DNA of 64,000 nt, taken from assembly GCA_963846315.1 (NCBI GenBank), contig CAWJVM010000013.1, forward strand, positions 124,001 to 188,000. The letters are read 5' to 3'. The DNA comes from RPQJ01 sp963846315. GTDB taxonomy: Bacteria; Pseudomonadota; Gammaproteobacteria; Steroidobacterales; Steroidobacteraceae. Position 1 is the first letter of the stretch, and each line of letters opens with the position of its first letter. Under the pieces are notes generated by a model. That model was not told the origin of the DNA, did not search any database, and saw only the letters and a list, made by a program, of their open reading frames with translations. Positions 51,874 to 59,112 of the stretch are shown here, in pieces. Made by a program: the position numbers and the translations under genes.

Positions 51874-53063
51874 GCGAGCTGGACAGCAGCCACGTCGCGG
51901 GCAGCGACGACGACACGGTCCTCGCAGCCTACGCGCAGCGTTCGACCGCCTCACGCGGGCGTCGTTTTGCCGAGCCCCCGCCACGTCATCGCACCGAATA
52001 CCAGCGCGACCGCGATCGCATCGTGCATTCGACGGCGTTCCGCCGCCTCGTTTACAAGACGCAGGTCTTCGTCAATCACGAAGGCGACCTGTACCGCACG
52101 CGGCTCACGCATTCGCTCGAGGTCGCGCAGATTGCGCGCAGCGTGGCGCGGGCCCTCGGCCTCAACGAACCGCTGGTCGAGGCGATCTGCCTGGCGCACG
52201 ACCTCGGCCATACCCCATTCGGCCACGCCGGGCAGGACGCGCTCAACGAATGCATGCGTGAATTCGGCGGGTTCGAACACAACCTGCAGTCGTTGCGGGT
52301 GGTGGACGAACTCGAGGAGCGCTACGCCGAATTCCCCGGCCTGAACCTCACCTTCGAAGTGCGCGAGGGCATCCTCAAGCACTGTTCGGCGGCCAATGCC
52401 CGCAAGCTCGGCGAACTCGGCGAGCGGTTCCTGCAACGCCTGCAGCCGGGCCTCGAGGCGCAGCTGGCAAACCTGGCGGACGAGGTGGCGTACAACAACC
52501 ACGATGTCGACGATGGCATCCGAGCCGGGCTGATCACGATCGATGACCTCTGCGGCTGCCGCATGTTCGGCCGCCAGTTCGAACGGGTGCGCGGGCTCTA
52601 CCCGCAGCTCGGGGGACGGCGGCTCGTGCACGAAGTCGTGCGGCGCATGATCGATTACACGGTCAACGACCTCGTCGATGCGTCAAAGGCCTCGCTGGCG
52701 AGCGCCGCGCCGAAGAGCGTGGACGAAGTGCGGTCACGCCCGGCAGCACTGCTCATGTTCAGCGATGCCGTCCGCGAGGAGCACCTGGAACTCAAGCGTT
52801 ACCTGCGTGAGCACCTCTACAAGCACTTCCGGGTGCTGCGGATGACGACCAAGGCGCAGCGCGTGGTGCGCGAACTGTTCGCTGCGATGTTCGGCGAAGT
52901 CAGCCTGATGCCGACCGAGCACCAGGAGGCTGCCCGGCGGCTCGAAGGCGCCGACGGGGAATCCGGCCGCGCCCGCGCCGTGGCCGACTACATCGCCGGC
53001 ATGACCGACCGTTTCGCGATCCTCGAGCACCGCCGGCTGTTCAATCCCGCTGAACGGACCTGA
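51870..53063 (+). CDS. dgt: dGTPase-like HD-domain triphosphohydrolase
   Basis: 397 aa. The HD motif is spread over THSLEVAQIAR, AHDLGHTPFGHAGQDAL and the GFEHNLQSLRV segment, as in deoxyguanosine triphosphate triphosphohydrolases. It splits dNTPs into nucleoside and tripolyphosphate. The length fits the shorter dGTPase-like type rather than the 505-aa E. coli Dgt. It replaces the damX gene that follows aroB in Pseudomonas. Confidence 0.93.
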   Translation: MSELDSSHVAGSDDDTVLAAYAQRSTASRGRRFAEPPPRHRTEYQRDRDRIVHSTAFRRLVYKTQVFVNHEGDLYRTRLTHSLEVAQIARSVARALGLNEPLVEAICLAHDLGHTPFGHAGQDALNECMREFGGFEHNLQSLRVVDELEERYAEFPGLNLTFEVREGILKHCSAANARKLGELGERFLQRLQPGLEAQLANLADEVAYNNHDVDDGIRAGLITIDDLCGCRMFGRQFERVRGLYPQLGGRRLVHEVVRRMIDYTVNDLVDASKASLASAAPKSVDEVRSRPAALLMFSDAVREEHLELKRYLREHLYKHFRVLRMTTKAQRVVRELFAAMFGEVSLMPTEHQEAARRLEGADGESGRARAVADYIAGMTDRFAILEHRRLFNPAERT

Positions 53064-53202
53064 GACGACAGGCTTCCGGGCCCGTGGTTCCGGCTGGCCT
53101 GAGGGGGTTCCCGCCCTCGGAGGCCGACGATTTTCGGCGTCAGTGAGGGCTTGCCCGGAGGTCCGGCCGGGGTCCGTCTGGTAGCATTCCCGGGCTTTTT
53201 CC

Positions 53203-53206
53203 GGAG
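53203..53206 (+). promoter_or_regulatory. Ribosome binding site deciding a TTG start (pyrF)
   Basis: GGAG lies 7 nt before TTG at 53214. The upstream ATG in this frame begins in sequence without family similarity, and the next ATG is already inside the conserved AMDVAD motif. Confidence 0.65.
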
Positions 53207-53213
53207 TGCCGCT

Positions 53214-53936
53214 TTGACCCCCAAGAACATTCCCGACCGGGAACGCCTGATTTTCGCCATGGACGTCGCCGACCCGCAGGCCGCGCGTCAGCTCGTCGAA
53301 CAGCTCGGCGATTCCGTCGTCTTCTACAAGATCGGCCTCGAGCTGTTCATGGCGGGCGGCTACTTCGAGCTGCTCGACTGGCTGGTCGCGCGCGGCAAGA
53401 AGGTGTTCGTCGACCTCAAGTTCTTCGACGTGCCCGCCACGGTCGCCGCGGCGGTCAAGCAGCTGCGCAATCGGGGCGTGACGCTCGCGACCGTGCATGG
53501 CAACCAGGCCATCATGGAGGCCGCAGCGGCGGCCAAGGGCGACGTCAAGATTCTCGCGGTGACCGTGCTCACGAGCCTCGACCGCGGCGACCTCGACGAC
53601 CTGGGGTTCACCGTGGACGTCGAGAAGCTGGTGCTTTCCCGCGCGAGGCGCGCGCTGGAAGCCGGCTGCGACGGCGTGGTGTCGTCAGGTCTCGAGGCCC
53701 CGATGCTGCGGCAGTACATCGATCACCGCCTGCTCGTCGTGACACCCGGTATTCGTCCGGTCGAGAACAAGCCGGTGGACGACCAGAAGCGCACCGTGGA
53801 TGTCGCGCAGGCCTTTGCCAACGGCGCCGACTACATCGTCGTCGGCCGCCCGATCCGTGATGCCGCCGATCCTCGTGCGGCTGCCGAAGCCATTCAACAG
53901 ACCATTGCCGAGTCCCTTGCCGGAGCACGCCCATGA
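53214..53936 (+). CDS. pyrF: Orotidine 5'-phosphate decarboxylase
   Basis: 240 aa TIM barrel that converts OMP to UMP. LIFAMDVAD, KIGLELF, the catalytic VDLKFFDVPATVA and VVTPGIRP are all conserved. TTG at 53214 gives the normal length. It overlaps hemE as ATGA, so the two are translated together. Confidence 0.95.
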   Translation: MTPKNIPDRERLIFAMDVADPQAARQLVEQLGDSVVFYKIGLELFMAGGYFELLDWLVARGKKVFVDLKFFDVPATVAAAVKQLRNRGVTLATVHGNQAIMEAAAAAKGDVKILAVTVLTSLDRGDLDDLGFTVDVEKLVLSRARRALEAGCDGVVSSGLEAPMLRQYIDHRLLVVTPGIRPVENKPVDDQKRTVDVAQAFANGADYIVVGRPIRDAADPRAAAEAIQQTIAESLAGARP

Positions 53937-55009
53937 GCGCACCGCTGCAGAACGACCTGCTGCTGCGCGCCCTGCTGCGCCAGCCCACGCCCCGTACGCC
54001 CCTCTGGATGATGCGGCAGGCCGGACGCTACCTGCCGGAGTACCGCGCCACGCGCGCCAAGGCGGGCAGCTTCCTGCAGCTGTGCATGAACCCGGAGCTG
54101 GCTTGCGAAGTGACGCTGCAACCGCTCGATCGCTACCGGCTCGACGCGGCGATCCTGTTCTCGGACATCCTGACCGTGCCGCACGCGATGAATGTCGGCC
54201 TGTCGTTCGAGACCGGCGAGGGTCCGAAGATCGCGCGACCGGTGCGTACACCCGGCGACATTGACCAGTTGCCGATTCCGGATCCGGAAGGGGAGTTGCG
54301 GTACGTGATGGACGCAGTGCGCACGATCCGTCGCGAACTCAACGGCCGCGTGCCCCTGATCGGTTTCGCCGGCAGCCCGTGGACGGTCGGCACGTACATG
54401 GTCGAAGGCGGCGGCAGCAAGAACTTCGAGCACATCAAGGGCATGCTCTACGGCTCGCCGCAGCAGCTGCACCGGTTGCTCGACGTGATCACGCGCGCGA
54501 CGATTGCGTACCTCAACGGCCAGATCGCCGCGGGCGCGCAGGCCGTGATGGTGTTCGACACCTGGGGTGGGGCGCTCACCCCCGCCGATTACCGTGAATT
54601 CTCGCTGCGCTACATGCAGCGAATCGTCGACGGCGTGACGCGCGAAGCCGAAGGGCGCCGCGTCCCCGTCATTCTCTACACCAAGGGCGGCGGCGATTGG
54701 CTCGGCGACATGGCGGCCACGGGTTGTGACGCCCTCGGCGTCGACTGGATGACCGACCTGGCCGATGCGCGAAGCAGGGTGCAGGACAAGGTTTCGTTGC
54801 AGGGCAACCTCGACCCGAGCGTGCTCTACGCCCCGCCGGCGCAGATCCGCGAGCAGGTCGGCAAGGTGCTGGCCAGCTACGGCAAGGGCCCGGGCCACGT
54901 GTTCAACCTCGGCCACGGCATCCATCCGGAAGTGAAACCCGAGCACGCATTGGCGATGATCGAGGCGGTGCACGAACTCTCTCCGCAATACCACGAGGAA
55001 AGGGGTTAG
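53933..55009 (+). CDS. hemE: Uroporphyrinogen decarboxylase
   Basis: 358 aa. It removes four carboxyl groups from uroporphyrinogen III to give coproporphyrinogen III in heme synthesis. PLWMMRQAGRYLPEYRATR and FSDILTVPHAMN are the family signatures, and the product feeds the cyoE/ctaA branch at the other end of the window. The last residues, EERG, and the TAG stop come from the start of a GGGGTTA array. Confidence 0.97.
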   Translation: MSAPLQNDLLLRALLRQPTPRTPLWMMRQAGRYLPEYRATRAKAGSFLQLCMNPELACEVTLQPLDRYRLDAAILFSDILTVPHAMNVGLSFETGEGPKIARPVRTPGDIDQLPIPDPEGELRYVMDAVRTIRRELNGRVPLIGFAGSPWTVGTYMVEGGGSKNFEHIKGMLYGSPQQLHRLLDVITRATIAYLNGQIAAGAQAVMVFDTWGGALTPADYREFSLRYMQRIVDGVTREAEGRRVPVILYTKGGGDWLGDMAATGCDALGVDWMTDLADARSRVQDKVSLQGNLDPSVLYAPPAQIREQVGKVLASYGKGPGHVFNLGHGIHPEVKPEHALAMIEAVHELSPQYHEERG

Positions 55010-55034
55010 GGGTTAGGGGATAGGGGTTAGTCGG
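55001..55034 (+). repeat. TTAGGGG-type heptamer array, left arm of an inverted pair
   Basis: Units GGGGTTA, GGGGTTA, GGGGATA and GGGGTTA end in TTAGTCGGAA. The hemE stop (55007-55009) is inside the first unit. It faces the long C-rich arm before ppa. Confidence 0.9.
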
Positions 55035-55137
55035 AACGCAGTAGCCAACGATTGATGATGCCCACAGACTCCTGCCCTGTCGTCCTGATTCGAATTCATC
55101 AGGCTGTTGAATTCGATGCGGCACTTGAAGCTACGAT

Positions 55138-55214
55138 TTCCGACTAACCCCTAACCCCTAACCCCTAACCCCTAACCCCTAACCCCTAACCCCTAACCCC
55201 TAACCTCTAGCCCC
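55138..55214 (-). repeat. TTAGGGG-type heptamer array, right arm, longest in the window
   Basis: TTTCCGAC is followed by eight perfect TAACCCC units and two decayed ones (TAACCTC, TAGCCCC), ending 5 nt before the ppa ATG. The G-rich strand is the template strand for ppa, and eight G4 runs could form a quadruplex. The array takes up the place where the ppa ribosome site should be. Confidence 0.92.
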
Positions 55215-55219
55215 TTCCC

Positions 55220-55825
55220 ATGGACATCAACAAGATCAGCATCGGCGCCGACCCGCCCAGCGACATCAACGTCCTGATCGAGATTCCGCAAGGCGGCGTG
55301 CCGGTGAAGTACGAGCTCGACAAGGAATCAGGCGCGCTGCGCGTCGATCGCTTCCTCAACACCGCGATGTTCTATCCCGGCAATTACGGCTTCGTGCCGC
55401 ACACCCTGTCGGGCGACGGCGATCCGGTCGACGTGATCGTCGTGGTGCCGAGCCCGATCGTGGCCGGTGCAATCGTGCGGGTGCGTCCGGTCGGCGCGCT
55501 GCTGATGAAGGACGAGGCGGGTGATGACGAAAAGATCATTGCCGTGCCGGTGGACAAGCTCCACCCGTTCTACTCGGGAGTGAAGTCGTACAAGGACCTG
55601 CCCATTACGCTGGTCGACCAGATCGCGCACTTCTTCCAGCACTACAAGGACCTGGAGAAGGGCAAGTGGGTGACGATCGTGAACTGGGTCGGTACCGAAC
55701 GCGCGGAGAAGATGATCATCGAAGGCATCCACCGTGCGGCGAGTGCAGGCGATGACGTCGCGGCACACTATGTCGCGCAGCACTCAATGGCGGCAGCTTC
55801 TCGACGCAGCAAAAAGAAGTCGTAG
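55220..55825 (+). CDS. ppa: Inorganic pyrophosphatase
   Basis: 201 aa family I enzyme that hydrolyses PPi. EIPQGGVPVKYELDK, the metal site GDGDPVDVIV and the KDEAGDDEKIIAV segment are conserved. The C-terminus runs about 20 residues past the usual end (AAASRRSKKKS), basic and probably disordered. No normal Shine-Dalgarno is visible; CCCCTTCCC precedes the ATG directly after the heptamer array. Confidence 0.95.
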   Translation: MDINKISIGADPPSDINVLIEIPQGGVPVKYELDKESGALRVDRFLNTAMFYPGNYGFVPHTLSGDGDPVDVIVVVPSPIVAGAIVRVRPVGALLMKDEAGDDEKIIAVPVDKLHPFYSGVKSYKDLPITLVDQIAHFFQHYKDLEKGKWVTIVNWVGTERAEKMIIEGIHRAASAGDDVAAHYVAQHSMAAASRRSKKKS

Positions 55826-55887
55826 GCGTTGCTCGAGACCGGACGGAGACAACGAGCCTGAATCCGGCCAGATAGTCGGTTCGAGAT

Positions 55888-56286
55888 CTAGCGCCGGAAG
55901 CGCGGCAGGCTCGCCAGTCCGGCATCGAGTGTCACCGGCACCACGGCACCAGTTGCCTGGAAGCGCTCGAACCAGGCGAGCTTCACCGGCCGCGCCAACG
56001 TCTTCAGTCGCACTTCCATCGACGCGGCGGCACGGCGATTCTCGAACCAGGCAATCGCCGCGAGCGACAGGGGACGGTTCGCCCGCGTAAACGCGGCACC
56101 CTTGCCGGTTAGATGGGCTTCGAACCGTTCTTGCGGCAACGGGCTGATGCCGATGTAGCTCTTGCCGCCCTGGCAGTGAAGCAGATACACGGCCCAGGGC
56201 TTCTCGGTCACTGGGTCGTCCGCTCCCTCGTCGGGCGTGATCCCGACCGGAGCTTCAGGCACGTCGACTTTTCGGCGTGCCGACAT
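55888..56286 (-). CDS. GIY-YIG nuclease family protein
   Basis: 132 aa. The GIY-YIG core appears as WAVYLLHCQGGKSYIGIS, followed by RFEAHLTGKGAAFTRANRP and ASMEVRLKTL, like the UPF0213/YhbQ group, which may act in DNA repair. An extra N-terminal stretch of about 30 acidic residues precedes the domain. The ATG at 56286 overlaps the end of the upstream gene by 32 nt, so a later non-ATG start is possible. Confidence 0.82.
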   Translation of the reverse strand: MSARRKVDVPEAPVGITPDEGADDPVTEKPWAVYLLHCQGGKSYIGISPLPQERFEAHLTGKGAAFTRANRPLSLAAIAWFENRRAAASMEVRLKTLARPVKLAWFERFQATGAVVPVTLDAGLASLPRFRR

Positions 56287-57631
56287 CGAGCACCTGGTCG
56301 ATCGTCACCAGGTCCACCAGTCCGAGTGCGCCATACAGCGCGGGAATAATCTTTTCCGGCGCGTGCTTCCTGCGCAGCGCCGCCACCTTCACGGTGCCTG
56401 CACGATACGCGGGCAGATACATACGCCCCAGCAGCGGATGACGGCCCCAGGCGCCCGACAGCTTGTCGGCGCGCTCGTCGGAGCAGAGGAATTCGTTGCG
56501 CAGCACGCGGCGCACCTTGTCCTGCGCCCAGCGCTTCTGCCACGTCAGGAACGACGACTGATTCTTGGCATCGTCCTGCAGCAGCGCGAGCAGGGTGCCG
56601 ATCTGCAGGTCGATGCCGGGCAGCTCTTCGATTTCCGTCACCCCGAACGCCATCAGGATCGCGTTGTTCGCGATGCCTTCCGACAGCGCTGCGCCGCGCG
56701 TGTTCATGGTGAGCACCGTCGACTCGAAACCAAGCTTGCGGCGCGCGTACAGCGCCTGGATCCAGGCGAAGTTCGTCACGTGCCCAGGCACGACCTCGTG
56801 CGACACCAGTTGCATGAACTCGGGCACCGAGATCTCGAGCGCTGCGTTGATCTCGTACGTCGCCTCGTACTGTGGCGAACCGTCACGGTTACGTGCACGA
56901 CCGAGGTAATTCATCGAGCCAGAAAACCAGGCGTTTTCGATCGCGAGGAACTTGATGTTGGCGCGCGGCACGTCACGCAGCGCCTTGGGCAGGTAGGGGA
57001 CGATGTGCTGCGCCGATCCGGCGTCGAACTGTGCGATGCAGGCATCGGCCAGCATCGCGATCGACTTCTTCGGCACCATGCGCTCGCGGCGCCAGGCATC
57101 GACGGCCGTGAGCAGCTTCGCGCGCGTGGCCGACTGGTAGCCCTGCCTGGCGAGCAACTCCGCGATGCGCTCACGTTTGGCGATCGCATCGGAAGGCGTC
57201 GGCGCCGCGCCGGTCGACGCCGTCACGCAACGCTCGTACGGCACGGGCGGTCCGCGCTCGAGTCGTTCCTGCACCAGGTCCCACATCACGCCCAGGCACT
57301 CGCACAGCCCCTGCAGGTATGCGCCGCGCAACTGTCCGGCGTGCCCCGCTGCTTCGTTCAGCGCGCCGATGGCGGCCGGAATGTCGATGGCCTTCAGGTA
57401 CGAGTCGACGGCAGACATATCGAGATTCTTGCCGGCTACGCCACCGCTTTGACGAAGCTTCGCGGCCGCTGGATGCCTGTAGGCTTTGGGCAGCGGCTCG
57501 TCGGAGAACCAGGAATCAGCGATGAAGCGACCGGCGCCCGACGGGTTCATGACATCGCCGCCCCACAGCGTGTCGATCCCGAGAATCGCCGTCGCCGTGG
57601 CTTGCGCCAGTGCCCGTTCCTTTGCGTTCAT
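56255..57631 (-). CDS. Putative HExxPGH metalloprotein (DUF885-like)
   Basis: 458 aa without a signal peptide. SHEVVPGHVT (277-286) and GAALSEGIANN (313-323) reproduce the two metal motifs of the DUF885 protein at the left edge of the window (HEVWPGH and TEGWAHY), so I infer a zinc peptidase-like fold. The rest is helical and not recognised. It starts by a 4-nt overlap with the next small gene, and lies downstream of it on the same strand. Substrate and location are unknown; it is probably cytoplasmic. Confidence 0.65.
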   Translation of the reverse strand: MNAKERALAQATATAILGIDTLWGGDVMNPSGAGRFIADSWFSDEPLPKAYRHPAAAKLRQSGGVAGKNLDMSAVDSYLKAIDIPAAIGALNEAAGHAGQLRGAYLQGLCECLGVMWDLVQERLERGPPVPYERCVTASTGAAPTPSDAIAKRERIAELLARQGYQSATRAKLLTAVDAWRRERMVPKKSIAMLADACIAQFDAGSAQHIVPYLPKALRDVPRANIKFLAIENAWFSGSMNYLGRARNRDGSPQYEATYEINAALEISVPEFMQLVSHEVVPGHVTNFAWIQALYARRKLGFESTVLTMNTRGAALSEGIANNAILMAFGVTEIEELPGIDLQIGTLLALLQDDAKNQSSFLTWQKRWAQDKVRRVLRNEFLCSDERADKLSGAWGRHPLLGRMYLPAYRAGTVKVAALRRKHAPEKIIPALYGALGLVDLVTIDQVLDVGTPKSRRA

Positions 57632-57921
57632 CGCTTCTGCGGGGTGAACGCCTTCATCGTCAAGTCACGGACCAGCTGCGTCGCTTTCTCGTTAGGCAGT
57701 CCGTAGCGGGAAAACAGGGTCAGGTGGCTGCGCATCTCGAGCATGGCGCCTGACGGTGAGCTGGAGCTCTTGCAGCATTGCTTCAGTCGCCCGTTCAGGT
57801 CCGTGGCGACCGCGGAGAGTGCCCGCTTGCGGTCGTCTTCACCGTGCACTTTCGGCTGTGAGAGGCCCCATTCGGCGGCCGTTGCAACGACGTGTTCAAT
57901 CCGGGGGGTCGGGTGCATCAT
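57628..57921 (-). CDS. Hypothetical small protein coupled to the HExxPGH gene
   Basis: 97 aa from MMHPTPRIEH to AFTPQKR. It is soluble, with a Cys pair (CC, 49-50) and a Ser-rich stretch. I do not recognise it. The TGA overlaps the next ATG (ATGA), which suggests joint translation with the metalloprotein. The frame is open further upstream into the YaeQ gene, but that extension is Arg/Gly-rich antisense-like sequence, so I chose the first Met after that gene. Confidence 0.5.
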   Translation of the reverse strand: MMHPTPRIEHVVATAAEWGLSQPKVHGEDDRKRALSAVATDLNGRLKQCCKSSSSPSGAMLEMRSHLTLFSRYGLPNEKATQLVRDLTMKAFTPQKR

Positions 57922-58007
57922 GCGTTTGATTCGCTCAAGGTTGGGACGGTACGGGCGTGATCCAGGGTGAGCATAGGCTACGCCGAAACTCCGCAAGCCG
58001 GTGAATC

Positions 58008-58550
58008 CTAGGATGAAATCCGCCGTTCGTGCACCGAGCCAGTGAGTGTCTCCGCGCCGAGTGACAGGTACATCGTGCCGTCGGAGACCGCCAGGTCGAA
58101 ATCCATGCGACGGTCCAGTCGCGCGACGAGAGCCGCCAGCAGCTCGCGATCCACTGCGCAGATCCGCAGTGCCTCGGCGCGGTGAATGCGCTCGCCGGCC
58201 AGGCGCGCCAACAACTGTTCCGGGTCCCGGTGCACATACACGGCCACGTTTGGCGCTGCTTTCGCTGCCTTGTGCAGCCGCGCCGCCTCCGGTGCGCCGA
58301 TGTCGATCCAGCACTGCAACATGCCGGTCAGGTCGCGCACGCTGATCGCCGGTTCATCCGGATCGGACAACCCCTTCGAAAACGCGATGCCCTCGGTGTA
58401 CTCGAGGCAGTAGGCGAGCAGTCGCGTCACCAGGTATTCGGCGGTCTCCGAGGGGTGTCGTGCCACCCGCAGGGTGAGCGTCTCGTAGACGCCCCGATCG
58501 GCATCGGCCAGGCGCACCTCGAACACGTACATCGTTGCGCCCAGCGCCAT
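58008..58550 (-). CDS. yaeQ: YaeQ family protein
   Basis: 180 aa. MALGATMYVFEVRLADADRG, RLLAYCLEYTEGIAFSKGLSDPDEPAI and WIDIGAPEAARLHKAAK match YaeQ, whose fold resembles PD-(D/E)XK nucleases. E. coli YaeQ can suppress loss of RfaH; the biochemical activity is unknown. It is followed by the small unknown gene after 86 nt. Confidence 0.9.
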   Translation of the reverse strand: MALGATMYVFEVRLADADRGVYETLTLRVARHPSETAEYLVTRLLAYCLEYTEGIAFSKGLSDPDEPAISVRDLTGMLQCWIDIGAPEAARLHKAAKAAPNVAVYVHRDPEQLLARLAGERIHRAEALRICAVDRELLAALVARLDRRMDFDLAVSDGTMYLSLGAETLTGSVHERRISS

Positions 58551-58602
58551 TCACCACTCCTGACGAGCGAACGCCAGTGCGTGCTTGCGTGCAACCGGAT
58601 GG

Positions 58603-59004
58603 TCAGCCACGAAACTCCTCGGTGTGCTGCTGCCCTGCGTCCCCGATTTCGTCCCACGCGGCCTTCGAACCCACCCAGATGTGGTGGATGACCTTGAGGG
58701 CATCCCCTCCCTCGGTGATGGAACCCGCTGGCACGAACACTCGCGTCGGGTCGTTCTCACCCGGCACGGGAGAGCCGCAGACACTGCAGAACCAGGTTTG
58801 CCAGCTTGTGTCCGGCTTTTTCCATGTCGCGACGAACTCCTGGCCCCGGATCCACCGGAGCTGGTCGTTCGGTACGAGAACTACCGCGATCCCGTTGCTT
58901 CCCGTGGACCTGCGACAGATCGAGCAGTGGCACACGAAGACACCGGAGAGATCCGCGGCAATCTCGAATTGAACCGCGCCGCACGCACATTCCCCTTTGG
59001 CCAT
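58603..59004 (-). CDS. GFA/CENP-V family zinc protein
   Basis: 133 aa. Zinc ligands occur in CACGAV, CHCSICRR and FCSVCGSP, the layout of the Gfa (glutathione-dependent formaldehyde-activating enzyme-like) family. Most members have unknown substrates, and the formaldehyde role is doubtful in general. It lies 52 nt upstream of yaeQ on the same strand. Confidence 0.88.
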   Translation of the reverse strand: MAKGECACGAVQFEIAADLSGVFVCHCSICRRSTGSNGIAVVLVPNDQLRWIRGQEFVATWKKPDTSWQTWFCSVCGSPVPGENDPTRVFVPAGSITEGGDALKVIHHIWVGSKAAWDEIGDAGQQHTEEFRG

Positions 59005-59112
59005 CTGGACTTCCTCCCCATGGCAAAACCGACGCCGCCCAAGCTGGGGATCAAGATCGTTCCCATCGAACCCGGTCTTGCGGGCTCCCGTCCATCGTGC
59101 CCTGCGTCAAGG

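Noticed and set aside
55138..55214. CRISPR-like or real telomere repeat
   Set aside because: The unit is 7 nt with no spacers and lies inside a chromosome between hemE and ppa; no cas genes or linear-replicon genes are visible.
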